This document shows positions 16,737 through 26,300 of a stretch of DNA of 64,000 nucleotides, piece after piece (positions within the stretch are counted from its first letter, which is position 1; every line of letters begins with the position of its first letter). The stretch spans positions 1-64,000 of the forward strand of contig NZ_QEOO01000036.1 of the NCBI RefSeq assembly GCF_003121585.1, read 5' to 3'. A model generated the notes under the pieces. The model was not told the origin of the DNA, ran no database searches, and saw only the letters and a list, made by a program, of their open reading frames with translations. A program made the translations under genes and the position numbers. The DNA is from Nocardioides speluncae (GTDB lineage Bacteria > Actinomycetota > Actinomycetes > Propionibacteriales > Nocardioidaceae).

Positions 16737-16764
16737 TTCCGACACCGATACGAGGACCCAACAG

Positions 16765-18801
16765 ATGACCAACCCGGCCGTCGCCGACCTGATCGCCCGC
16801 TCCAACAAGCTCGGCGCTGACCCTAAGAACACCAACTACGCCGGCGGCAACACCTCGGTCAAGGGCACCGAGACCGACCCGGTGACCGGCGAGCCGGTCG
16901 AGCTGCTGTGGGTCAAGGGCTCCGGCGGCGACCTCGGCACCCTCACCGAGCAGGGGCTCGCTGCCCTGAGGCTGGACCGGATGCGCGCGCTCACCGGCGT
17001 CTACCCGGGAGTGGACCGCGAGGACGAGATGGTCGCGGCCTTCGACTACTGCCTGCACGGCAAGGGCGGCGCGGCGCCGTCGATCGACACCGCGATGCAC
17101 GGCCTGGTCGACGCCGTACACGTCGACCACCTGCACCCCGACGCCGGCATCGCCATCGCCACGGCCGCCGACGGCGAGGCACTGACCAAGGAGATCTACG
17201 GCGACCGGGTGGTCTGGGTGCCGTGGCGGCGGCCCGGGTTCCAGCTGGGCCTGGACATCGCCGCGGTCAAGGCCGACCACCCGCAGGCCGTCGGGTGCAT
17301 CCTCGGCGGCCACGGCATCACCGCGTGGGGAGACACCTCCGACCAGTGCCAGCGGAACTCGCTGTGGATCATCCGCACCGCCGAGCAGTACCTGAAGAAG
17401 CACGGGAAGAAGAACCCGTTCGGCGCCCGGGTGAAGCGGTTCGAGCCGCTCCCGAAGGCCGCGCGCCGGGCCCGGGCGGCCGAGCTCGCGCCGCTGCTGC
17501 GCGGCGTCGCCTCCCAGGACCGGCCGATGGTGGGTCACTTCACCGACGACAAGGTGGTCCTCGACTTCCTGGCGTCCCGCAACCACCCGCGGCTCGCCGA
17601 GCTCGGCACCTCCTGCCCCGACCACTTCCTGCGCACCAAGGTCAAGCCGATGCTGCTCGACCTGGCGCCCGGCGCGCCGTTGGAGAAGGTGCGGGCGCGC
17701 GTCGCCGAGCTGCACGCCGCCTACCGCGCCGACTACGCGGCGTACTACGACCGGCACGCGACGCCCGACAGCCCGGCGATGCGAGGTGCGGACCCGCTGG
17801 TGATCCTGGTGCCAGGGGTCGGGATGTTCTCGTACGGCAAGGACAAGCAGACCGCCCGAGTGGCGGGCGAGTTCTACGTGAACGCGATCAACGTGATGCG
17901 CGGCGCCGAGGGGGTGTCGACGTACCAGCCGATCGAGGAGTCGGAGAAGTTCCGGATCGAGTACTGGGCGCTGGAGGAGGCCAAGCTCCAGCGGATGCCG
18001 GCGCCCAAGCCGCTCGCCACCCGGATCGCGCTGGTCACCGGTGCCGCCTCCGGCATCGGCCTCGCGACGGCCCGGCGGCTGGCCGCCGAGGGCGCCTGCG
18101 TCGTCATCGCCGACCTTTCGCTGGAGAAGGCGCAGGCCGCGGCCGCCGAGATTGGAAGCGCTGATGTCGCCGTCGGCGTACAGGTGGACGTCGCCGACGC
18201 CGACGCCGTCCAGGCCGCGGTCGACGCTGCGGTGCTCGCCTTCGGCGGGGTCGACCTCGTGGTCAACAACGCGGGCCTGTCGCTCTCGCGCTCCCTGCTG
18301 GAGACCACCGAGGAGGACTGGGACCGCCAGCACGACGTGATGGCGAAGGGCTCCTTCCTCGTGTCGCGGGCCGCGACCCGGGTGATGGTCGAGCAGGGGA
18401 TGGGCGGCGACATCGTCTACATCTCTTCGAAGAACTCCGTCTTCGCCGGCCCGAACAACCTCGCGTACGGCGCCGCGAAGGCCGACCAGGCCCACCAGGT
18501 GCGGCTGCTCGCGGCCGAGCTCGGCGAGCACGGCATCAAGGTCAACGGCGTCAACCCCGACGGAGTCGTCCAGGGATCGGGCATCTTCGCCGGCGGCTGG
18601 GGCGCCAAGCGGGCCGCGGTGTACGGCGTCGACGAGAAGGACCTCGGCAGGTTCTACGCCCAGCGCACCCTGCTCAAGCGCGAGGTGCTACCCGACCACA
18701 TCGCCAGCGCGGTGTTCGTGCTCTGCAGTTCGGACCTGAGCCACACCACCGGGCTGCACGTTCCGGTCGACGCGGGCGTCGCGGCGGCCTTCCTGCGATG
18801 A
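16765..18801 (+). CDS. rhaEW: Bifunctional rhamnulose-1-phosphate aldolase / L-lactaldehyde dehydrogenase
   Basis: 678 aa from the ATG at 16765. The N-terminal two thirds (1 to about 410) is a class II aldolase/adducin-type domain; HVDHLHPDAG and GGHGITAWGDT carry the metal-binding His residues. It cleaves rhamnulose-1-phosphate to DHAP and L-lactaldehyde. The C-terminal part (about 418-678) is a short-chain dehydrogenase with NAD-binding TGAASGIG near 424-431, NNAG, ISSKN and active-site YGAAK (Tyr 568, Lys 572). In characterised RhaEW proteins this domain oxidises L-lactaldehyde to L-lactate. The fusion channels the product into the lutABC genes that follow. The stop overlaps the kinase start by ATGA. 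Confidence 0.94.
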   Translation: MTNPAVADLIARSNKLGADPKNTNYAGGNTSVKGTETDPVTGEPVELLWVKGSGGDLGTLTEQGLAALRLDRMRALTGVYPGVDREDEMVAAFDYCLHGKGGAAPSIDTAMHGLVDAVHVDHLHPDAGIAIATAADGEALTKEIYGDRVVWVPWRRPGFQLGLDIAAVKADHPQAVGCILGGHGITAWGDTSDQCQRNSLWIIRTAEQYLKKHGKKNPFGARVKRFEPLPKAARRARAAELAPLLRGVASQDRPMVGHFTDDKVVLDFLASRNHPRLAELGTSCPDHFLRTKVKPMLLDLAPGAPLEKVRARVAELHAAYRADYAAYYDRHATPDSPAMRGADPLVILVPGVGMFSYGKDKQTARVAGEFYVNAINVMRGAEGVSTYQPIEESEKFRIEYWALEEAKLQRMPAPKPLATRIALVTGAASGIGLATARRLAAEGACVVIADLSLEKAQAAAAEIGSADVAVGVQVDVADADAVQAAVDAAVLAFGGVDLVVNNAGLSLSRSLLETTEEDWDRQHDVMAKGSFLVSRAATRVMVEQGMGGDIVYISSKNSVFAGPNNLAYGAAKADQAHQVRLLAAELGEHGIKVNGVNPDGVVQGSGIFAGGWGAKRAAVYGVDEKDLGRFYAQRTLLKREVLPDHIASAVFVLCSSDLSHTTGLHVPVDAGVAAAFLR

Positions 18802-20267
18802 GTAGCGGCAGCTCGACGGTCCGGGTCGCGGCGGTCGACCTGGGGGCGACCAGCGGCCGGGTGATGGCAGGGCGGGTGCGGGACGGCCGCGTCGAGATCG
18901 ACGAGCTGCATCGCTTCCCCAACGGCGCCGTACCCGTCAACGGCTCGCTCTTCTGGGACGTCCTCGGCATCCACCGAGAGGTGCGCGCCGGCATCGCCGA
19001 GGTTGCTCGCACCGGCCCTCTGCACGGCATCGGCATCGACTCCTGGGCGGTCGACTACGGGCTGCTGGACCGGGACGGGCAGCTGCTCGGCCAGCCGTTC
19101 AGCCATCGCGACTCCCGCACCGACGGCGTCGCCGACAAGGTCGCCGAGCAGCTCGGCGCCGCCCGGCTGTACGCCGCGACCGGCATCCAGCAGCTGCCGT
19201 TCAACACGCTCTACCAGCTGGTCGCGGCGCAGGGGAGTGCGGCGCTGGAGGCGGCCGAGACGCTGCTTCTGCTGCCGGACCTGCTGGGCTACTGGCTGAC
19301 CGGCGTCCGGGGCGCCGAACGCACCAACGCCTCCACGACCCAGCTGTACGACGTCCGCGCCGGCGTCTGGGCGGCCGAGCTGCTCGACGACCTGGGCCTG
19401 CCGCGGCGCATCCTGCCGCCGCTCCGAGATCCCGGTGCGGTGGTGGGCCCGCTGCTGCCCGAGGTCGCGCAGGAGCTGGCGGTGGCCGCCGACGTACCGG
19501 TCATCGCGGTGGGCTCGCACGACACCGCGTCCGCCGTGGTCGGCGTACCGGCGGCGAACGACCGGTTCGCCTACATCTCGTCAGGGACCTGGTCACTGGT
19601 CGGCCTCGAGCTCGACGCGCCGGTGCTCACCGAGGCTGCCCGACTGGCCGACTTCACCAACGAGGGCGGCGTCGACGGGACCGTGCGGTTCCTCAAGAAC
19701 GTGATGGGCCTCTGGGTGCTGTCGGAGTCGCTGCGCGCCTGGCATACCGACCTGCCGTCCCTGCTCGCGGCCGCCGCGGCGCTGGAACCGCTTCGGACCG
19801 TCGTCGACATCGACGACCCGCGGCTGCTGCCGCCAGGCACCGCCAACGACCCGATGCCCGAGCGGGTGGTCGCGCTGGCCCGCGAATCCGGGGAGCCGGT
19901 GCCGGACACGCCGGCTGCGGTCACCCGGTGCATCCTCGACAGCCTGGCCGTGGCCTACCGGCGGCAGCTCCGGACCGCGCTCGCGCACGCCGATCGCGAG
20001 GTCGAGGTCGTCCACGTCGTCGGCGGCGGCGCCCAGAACGAGCTGCTCTGCCAGCTCACCGCCGACGCCTGTGGACTGCCGGTGCTGGCCGGCCCGACCG
20101 AGGCGGCAGCACTCGGCAACGTCCTGGTGCAGGCGCGGACCCTGGGTGCCGCGGTGCCCGACCTGACCGCCATGCGGGCCGTGGTCCGCGGCTCCTGCGA
20201 GCTACGGCGCTACGAGCCGAGGCGGGGACCGGACTGGGCCGCGGCCGAGGCGCGGGCCGTGAGGTGA
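18798..20267 (+). CDS. rhaB: Rhamnulokinase
   Basis: 489 aa, FGGY-family carbohydrate kinase phosphorylating L-rhamnulose at C1. The N-terminal VAAVDLGATSGRVMAG is the phosphate-binding motif 1, GIGIDSWAVDYGLLD and GSHDTASAV (catalytic Asp region) follow, and the C-terminal HVVGGGAQNELLCQLTAD is the family signature. YISSGTWSLVGLELDAPV is particularly characteristic of rhamnulokinases. ATGA overlap with rhaEW indicates translational coupling. Confidence 0.95.
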   Translation: MSSGSSTVRVAAVDLGATSGRVMAGRVRDGRVEIDELHRFPNGAVPVNGSLFWDVLGIHREVRAGIAEVARTGPLHGIGIDSWAVDYGLLDRDGQLLGQPFSHRDSRTDGVADKVAEQLGAARLYAATGIQQLPFNTLYQLVAAQGSAALEAAETLLLLPDLLGYWLTGVRGAERTNASTTQLYDVRAGVWAAELLDDLGLPRRILPPLRDPGAVVGPLLPEVAQELAVAADVPVIAVGSHDTASAVVGVPAANDRFAYISSGTWSLVGLELDAPVLTEAARLADFTNEGGVDGTVRFLKNVMGLWVLSESLRAWHTDLPSLLAAAAALEPLRTVVDIDDPRLLPPGTANDPMPERVVALARESGEPVPDTPAAVTRCILDSLAVAYRRQLRTALAHADREVEVVHVVGGGAQNELLCQLTADACGLPVLAGPTEAAALGNVLVQARTLGAAVPDLTAMRAVVRGSCELRRYEPRRGPDWAAAEARAVR

Positions 20268-20271
20268 GCCG

Positions 20272-20478
20272 ATGGGCCGACCGCCTGCCGACCTGGACCC
20301 GGCACAGATCGAGGTCCTCGCGCTGCTCGCCGAGGGTCACACGATCGACGGGATCGCGCGTCGGCTCGACGTCTCCGAGCGCACCGTCCGCCGCCGGCTG
20401 CGGATGGCGGCAGACACGATGGGTGCCAGCTCGATGATCGAGGCCGTGGTCCGCGCCGTACGCGGCGGGGTGATCTGA
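20272..20478 (+). CDS. Stand-alone LuxR-type helix-turn-helix protein
   Basis: 68 aa, essentially nothing but a helix-turn-helix: AQIEVLALLAEGHTIDGIARR, LDVSERTVRRRLRMAADTMG, then ASSMIEAVVRAVRGGVI, matching the GerE/LuxR C-terminal domain without any sensor or receiver domain. It lies in the operon, four bases after rhaB and overlapping lutA by one base (TGATG), so it must be co-expressed with rhamnose use. It may fine-tune operon or lactate genes; the role is unknown. The coding is credible because composition, spacing and coupling all fit, despite the short length. Confidence 0.75.
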   Translation: MGRPPADLDPAQIEVLALLAEGHTIDGIARRLDVSERTVRRRLRMAADTMGASSMIEAVVRAVRGGVI

Positions 20479-21221
20479 TGCGCGAGATCGGTGGGATGAA
20501 GGTGGCGCTGCAGGTCACCTGCCTCAACGACGCCCTGTTCCCCGGCACCGGGATCGCCGTCGTCCGGCTGCTGCACCGGCTCGGGGTGGACGTGGACTTC
20601 CCGGAGGCGCAGACGTGCTGCGGCCAGCCGATGGTGAACACCGGCTACCTCGACGAGGCGGTGCCGGCGGTGCGTGCCTTCGTCTCGGCCTTCGAGGGGT
20701 ACGACGCGATTGTGACGCCGTCCGGCTCGTGCGCCGGCTCGGCCCGCCATCAGCACGCGCTGGTCGCGAAGCGCTCGGGAGATCCCGGGCTCGCGCGGGT
20801 GGTCGCGGAGACCTCGCCGCGTACCTACGAGCTGTCGGAGTTCCTGGTCGATGTGTTGGGCGTGACCGACGTGGGCGCCTACTTCCCGCACCGGGTCACC
20901 TACCACCCGACCTGCCACTCGCTACGGATGCTCGGGGTGGGTGACCGGCCGAGGCGGCTCCTGGAACAGGTGCGCGGACTGCGGCTCGTGGACCTGCCGC
21001 ATGCCGACGAGTGCTGCGGCTTCGGCGGCACCTTCGCCGTCAAGAACGCCGACACCTCCATCGCCATGGGCGCCGACAAGGCCCACCACGTGCGGTCGAC
21101 CGGAGCCGAGGTGCTGGTCGCCGGCGACAACTCCTGCCTGATGCACATCGGCGGCCTGCTGTCCCGCCAGCGGTCCGGCGTACGAGTGCTGCATTTGGCC
21201 GAAGTGCTGGCAAGCCAGTGA
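20478..21221 (+). CDS. lutA: Lactate utilisation protein A, Fe-S oxidoreductase subunit
   Basis: 247 aa. Two Cys-rich CCG domains are present: TCCGQPMVNTGY near residue 49 and ADECCGFGGTFAVK near 175, the fold that binds Fe-S clusters in LutA/GlpC/HdrB proteins. With LutB and LutC it forms the complex that oxidises L-lactate to pyruvate. The ATG at 20478 overlaps the HTH gene stop; an alternative start is at 20499 (MKVALQVTC), which would fit the family N-terminus slightly better. Placement after rhaEW suits disposal of the L-lactate made from rhamnose. Confidence 0.93.
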   Translation: MREIGGMKVALQVTCLNDALFPGTGIAVVRLLHRLGVDVDFPEAQTCCGQPMVNTGYLDEAVPAVRAFVSAFEGYDAIVTPSGSCAGSARHQHALVAKRSGDPGLARVVAETSPRTYELSEFLVDVLGVTDVGAYFPHRVTYHPTCHSLRMLGVGDRPRRLLEQVRGLRLVDLPHADECCGFGGTFAVKNADTSIAMGADKAHHVRSTGAEVLVAGDNSCLMHIGGLLSRQRSGVRVLHLAEVLASQ

Positions 21222-22648
21222 CCGCGACCTTCGTCGGGATGCCGGCGTTCCCCACCGCGGCGCGGGAGAAGCTGGCCGACAGCCAGCTGCGCGGCAACCT
21301 GGCCCGGGCGACCGGCACCATCCGCGCCAAGCGCGCGGCGGCGGTCGCCGAGGTGCCGGAGTGGGAGTCGCTCCGGCTGGCCGGCGCCGCCGTGAAGGAC
21401 CGCGCGCTCCACGACCTCGACCGGCAGTTGGTCCGGCTGGAGGCGTCGCTGACCGCGCGGGGTGCGACCGTGCACTGGGCGCGGGACGCCGCCGATGCGA
21501 ACGCGATCGTGGTGGACGTCGCCCGCGCCCACGACGCCGACGAGGTGGTCAAGGTCAAGTCGATGGTGACCCAGGAGATCGGGCTCAACGAGGCACTTGA
21601 AGCCGAGGGCATCGCAGCCTGGGAGACCGATCTGGCCGAGCTGATCGTGCAGCTCGGCGACGACCTGCCGAGCCACATCCTGGTGCCCGCGATCCACCGC
21701 AACCGAGCCGAGATCCGCGAGATCTTCGACCGTCGGATGGCCGACGTCGGCCGGCCGGCACCCGACGGCCTCACCGACGATCCCGCGGCGCTGGCCGAGG
21801 CGGCGCGGGAGCACCTGCGGGAGAAGTTCCTGCGGTCCACGATGGCGGTCTCGGGCGCCAACTTCGCGGTCGCCGAGACCGGCACGCTCGTGGTCGTGGA
21901 GTCGGAGGGCAACGGCCGGATGTGCCTCACCCTCCCGAAGGTGCTGGTCAGCGTCGTCGGCATCGAGAAGGTGGTGCCGACCTGGGCCGAGCTCGACCCG
22001 CTGCTGCGGCTGCTGCCGCGTTCCTCGACAGGCGAGCGGATGAACCCGTACACCTCGATGTGGACCGGCGTGATACCGGGCGACGGGCCGCAGGAGGTCC
22101 ACGTCGTCCTCCTCGACAACGGCCGCACCCGGGCGCTGGCTGACGAGGTCGGCCGCCAGGCGCTGCGCTGCATCCGGTGCTCGGCGTGCCTGAACGTGTG
22201 CCCGGTCTACGAGCGCACCGGAGGGCACGCCTACGGGTCGGTCTACCCCGGGCCGATCGGCGCGATCCTCAACCCGCTGCTGCGCGGCACCGGCGACGCC
22301 CAGACCGACTCGCTGCCCTACGCCTCCACGCTGTGCGGTGCCTGCTTCGAGGCCTGCCCGGTGCGCATCGACATCCCGTCCGTCCTGGTCGACCTGCGCG
22401 CCCAGGTCGTCGACGGGCATCGCGGCGACGCCGTGCCGAAGCCCGAGGCTGCGGCGATGTCGGCCGTGTCGTGGGTCTTCGGCCGGCCTCGACGGCTGGC
22501 CGCCGCAGAACGTGTGAGCGGGCTGGCCACGCGGTTGGCCCGGCGGCTGCCCGGCCCGGCCGCCGCATGGACCGACGCCCGCGATCTGCCGACGCCACCG
22601 CGGGAGTCGTTCCGCGCCTGGTGGCGGCGTACCGGAGGTGGCGGATGA
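21218..22648 (+). CDS. lutB: Lactate utilisation protein B, Fe-S protein
   Basis: 476 aa from a GTG at 21218 that overlaps the lutA stop (GTGA). The N-terminal LUD domain (SGANFAVAETGTLVVVESEGN at about 210-230) is followed by a ferredoxin-type segment with CIRCSACLNVCPVY (from Cys 318) and CGACFEACPV about 55 residues later, providing two [4Fe-4S] clusters. It is the electron-transfer subunit of the LutABC L-lactate dehydrogenase complex. Length and domain order match characterised LutB/YkgF proteins. Confidence 0.94.
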   Translation: MTATFVGMPAFPTAAREKLADSQLRGNLARATGTIRAKRAAAVAEVPEWESLRLAGAAVKDRALHDLDRQLVRLEASLTARGATVHWARDAADANAIVVDVARAHDADEVVKVKSMVTQEIGLNEALEAEGIAAWETDLAELIVQLGDDLPSHILVPAIHRNRAEIREIFDRRMADVGRPAPDGLTDDPAALAEAAREHLREKFLRSTMAVSGANFAVAETGTLVVVESEGNGRMCLTLPKVLVSVVGIEKVVPTWAELDPLLRLLPRSSTGERMNPYTSMWTGVIPGDGPQEVHVVLLDNGRTRALADEVGRQALRCIRCSACLNVCPVYERTGGHAYGSVYPGPIGAILNPLLRGTGDAQTDSLPYASTLCGACFEACPVRIDIPSVLVDLRAQVVDGHRGDAVPKPEAAAMSAVSWVFGRPRRLAAAERVSGLATRLARRLPGPAAAWTDARDLPTPPRESFRAWWRRTGGGG

Positions 22649-23256
22649 GTGCGCGGGAGGAGATCCTCGGCCGAGTACGCCGGGCACTCGACGGGGTCAC
22701 GGCCGACCCGACGCCGGTCCCGGCGCCCTCCGGAGCTCGGCCGGAAGACCTGATCGGCCACTTCGTCGAGCGGGTCACCGACTACCGGGCGACCGCGATC
22801 GTGGTCGCCGCCGACCAGGTGCCAGCAGCCATCGAGACCGCGCTTGCAGGCCGGACGCCGATCGTCCCGGCCGGCCTCGCCTGGCCGGTCGGTGGCATCT
22901 CCGACACCGGCCAGAGTGCCGCCGAGCTGGACGCCGTCGAGGCGGTGGTCACCGGCGCCGCACTCGGCATCGCCGAGACCGGCACCCTGGTCCTCGACCA
23001 CGGCCCCGGCCAGGGCCGGCGGGCTCTCAGCCTGGTCCCCGACGTACACATCTGCGTGGTGCGCGCCGACCAGGTCGTCGCCGACGTATCCGACGCGATC
23101 GCGCTCCTCGACCCGGACCGCCCGCAGACCTGGATCAGCGGCCCGTCGGCCACCAGCGACATCGAGCTCGACCGGGTCGAGGGCGTCCACGGCCCGCGCC
23201 AGCTGCACGTGATCGTCGTCGTCCCGTGTCCAGAATCGGACAATCCGTTGCTGTGA
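22645..23256 (+). CDS. lutC: Lactate utilisation protein C
   Basis: 203 aa from the ATG at 22645, overlapping the lutB stop (ATGA). It is a LUD-domain protein: AREEILGRVRRAL at the start, ALGIAETGTLVLDHGPGQGRR in the middle, SLVPDVHICVV and ISGPSATSDIELDRVEGVHG at the end, all LutC/YkgG landmarks. It completes the L-lactate oxidising complex. It is the last gene of the rhamnose operon; the rhamnosidase follows behind its own operator. Confidence 0.94.
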   Translation: MSAREEILGRVRRALDGVTADPTPVPAPSGARPEDLIGHFVERVTDYRATAIVVAADQVPAAIETALAGRTPIVPAGLAWPVGGISDTGQSAAELDAVEAVVTGAALGIAETGTLVLDHGPGQGRRALSLVPDVHICVVRADQVVADVSDAIALLDPDRPQTWISGPSATSDIELDRVEGVHGPRQLHVIVVVPCPESDNPLL

Positions 23257-23277
23257 GCGAGTGACCTCGTTCACACT

Positions 23278-23295
23278 CAGTGAAACGTTTCACTG
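23278..23295. promoter_or_regulatory. Operator 3: LacI-type palindrome before the rhamnosidase gene
   Basis: A perfect 18-bp palindrome, arms CAGTGAAAC and GTTTCACTG, lies 20 bases upstream of the rhamnosidase ATG and after lutC. It shares TGAAA-nn-TTTCA with the sites at 10309 and 10381, and its CG centre is the classical LacI/GalR form. It probably gives the rhamnosidase gene separate control by the same repressor. Confidence 0.78.
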
Positions 23296-23314
23296 CCTGC
23301 CTTCGAGGAGCGTC

Positions 23315-26300
23315 ATGCGCAAGCTGATCTCCGGTGTGATCGCCGCCGGTCTCATCGCGACCGTTGCCCCGGCGACGCCCGCCCTGGGTGCCGCCGCGGC
23401 TGTCACCCGTCCCGCCGAGCCGTCGAGTACGACCGTCACCGACCTGAGGACCAACGCCCTCGAGGACCCGCTCGGCATCGCGCCCACCGCGCCGAACCTG
23501 AGCTGGCAGCTCGAGTCGGACCGTCGCGGCGTCAGCCAGCGGGCCTACGAGATCCACGTCGCCTCGCCCGAGGCGGCCCTCGACGACCCGGACGTCTGGG
23601 ACAGCAACAAGGTCAGCTCGGGCCGCTCGGTCGATGTGCGGTACGGCGGCCCGGCACTCCGGCCGCGCGCCGGCTACGTCTGGTCGGTCAGGGTCTGGGA
23701 CGACAAGGGGAACGTCTCCGGCTGGAGCGAGCCCGCCCGGTTCGACACCGCGCGCGGCGACCTGCCGTGGACCGCCGACTGGATCGGCGCCGACGCACCC
23801 GAGCTCGGCGCAGAGTGGACCGACTACACGATCGAGTTCACCGCATCCGACATCAGCGGCGCGCTCGGGGTCTACTTCCGTGGCGAGGGCACCGAGAACG
23901 CCTACATGTGGCAGCTCAGCGACGCCGAGAACTCGCTGCGCCCGCACGTCAAGCGCAACGGCGGCTACTCCGTGCTCGCCGCCAAGCCGTTCCCGGCCGG
24001 CTTCGACTTCGCCGCCGAGCACGACTACGCCATCGCCGTCGCGGGCAGCACGATCACCACCTCGGTCGACGGCCAGGTGCTCGACGAGCGCACCGACACC
24101 ACCTTCGCCGGCCCCGGCGTGATGGGCTTCCGGACCAGCAACGACGAGCGCGGCCTGGTACACGACGTGAAGGTCACCAGCGCCGACGGCAGGGTGCTCG
24201 TCGAGAGCGACTTCCCGGCCGGCGACCGGACGTTCGCCGCCGGGACGGTCACCGCCGACGGCCTGCGCGTCGACCGCGCCGGAGGCGAGGCGTGGCTGCG
24301 CCAGTACGAGCCGGTCCCGCTGCTGCGCAAGGAGGTCGACCTCGGCGACAAGGAGGTGACGCGGGCGCGCGTCTACGCATCGGCCCGCGGCGTCTACGAG
24401 CTGCGCCTCAACGGCGAGCGGGTCGGCGACGCCGAGCTCGCGCCCGGCTGGACGGCGTACGACAAGCGCATCGACTACCAGACCTACGACGTCACCGACC
24501 AAGTGCGCGCGGGCGAGAACGTGCTCGGCGCCGAGGTCGCGCCCGGCTGGTACACCGGCAAGGTCGCGATGTTCGGCACCGACGTCTACGGCACCGACAC
24601 CTCGGTCATCGCCGAGCTCGTCGTCGAGTACGCCGACGGCACCAGCACCGTGATCGGGACTGACGAAAGCTGGCGGACCAGCGGTGGGCCGACCGTCGAG
24701 GCAGACCTCCTCGACGGGGAGGCGTACGACGCCCGGGTTGCGGCCGAGATCGATGGCTGGGACGAGCCCGGCTTCGACGCGGAGACAGCGGAGTCGTGGG
24801 ACCCGGTCGCGGTGCGCGAGGAGCCGACCGGCGTCCTCGAGCCGCAGACCGCCGTCGACGTGCGGGTCACCGAGGAGCTGGAGACCGCCGAGCGCATCGA
24901 CTCGCCCACCGAGGGCGTGTACCTCTACGACCTGGGCCAGAACATGGTCGGCCACGTCCGGCTGACCCTGCAGGGCCAGCCGGGCCAGACCGTGAAGATC
25001 CGGCACGGCGAGGTGCTCAACCCCGACGGGACGCTCTACACCGCGAACCTGCGCACTGCGAAGGCGACCGACTACTACACCTTCGCCTCAGGCGAGCCCG
25101 AGACCTTCGAGCCGTCGTACACCTTCCACGGCTTCCGCTACGTCGAGATCTCCGGCGTCGACGAGGCGCCGGACGCCGCCGACCTGGTCGGCGTGGTCGT
25201 CGGCACCGACGGCAACCTGACCAGCACCCTGGACACCAGCTCGGACCTGGTCGACCAGCTGCACAGCAACATCGTCTGGGGCATGCGCGGGAACTTCCTG
25301 TCGATCCCGACCGACACCCCGGCCCGCGACGAGCGGATGGGCTGGACCGGCGACATCAACGTGTTCGCCCGGACCGCGGCGTACAACATGGACGCCCAGT
25401 CGTTCCTCACCAAGTGGCTGCAGGACCTGCGCGACACCCAGCGCCCGAACGGCTCGCTGCCCGGTGTCGCGCCGACCGTCCCCGGCCGGTTCGACGGCGG
25501 CTACGAGTCGGCGGGCTGGATGGACGCCGGCGTGCACGTGCCGTGGACCCTGTGGCAGGCGTACGGCGACACCGACGTGATCCGCGAGAACTACGACATG
25601 ATGAAGCGGTACGTCGACTTCCTCGCCGCCGACTCGACCAACCACATCCGCTCCGCGGGCGGCTACCTCGACTGGCTCAACCTCGACGACCCGACGCCGG
25701 CCGACGTGCTGGACACCGCGTTCGTCGCCAAGAGCACCCGTGAGTTCGCCCAGATGGCGAAGGCGGTCGGCAACGACGCCGACGCGGCGGCGTACCAGCA
25801 GCGCTACGAAGCGATCCGCGACGCCTACCGCGCCGCGTTCATCTCCGCGGACGGCACCGTCAAGGGCGACAGCCAGACGGCGTACATCCTCACCCTCACC
25901 AACGACCTGGAGCCGGCCGACCGGCGGGACGCGGTGGTCGACCAGTTCGTGCAGACCCTCGAGCGCCGCGACTACCACCTGTCGACCGGCTTCCTCGGCG
26001 TCGACGGGCTGCTGCCGGCGCTGACCGAGGCCGGGCGCACCGACATCGCCTACCGGCTGCTGCAGCACGAGAACTACCCGTCGTGGGGCTACGAGATCGG
26101 GTGGGGCGCCACCACGGTCTGGGAGCGCTGGAACTCCATCAACCCCGACGGCACCTTCAACGACGTCGGCATGAACTCCTTCAACCACTATGCGTACGGC
26201 GCGGTCGGCGAGTGGATGTACGGCACGATGGCCGGCGTCTCGGCCGCCGAGCCGGGCTACCGGAAGGTGCGGATCGCCCCGGAGCCGGGTGGGGGCATCG

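Noticed and set aside
21218..22648. lutB start further upstream at 21011
   Set aside because: That extension is out-of-frame lutA sequence; the GTGA overlap start at 21218 gives the normal LutB N-terminus.
23140..23256. TGTCC/GGACA mini-hairpin at the end of lutC as a terminator
   Set aside because: The arms are only 5 bp and lie within the coding sequence; too weak to assert.
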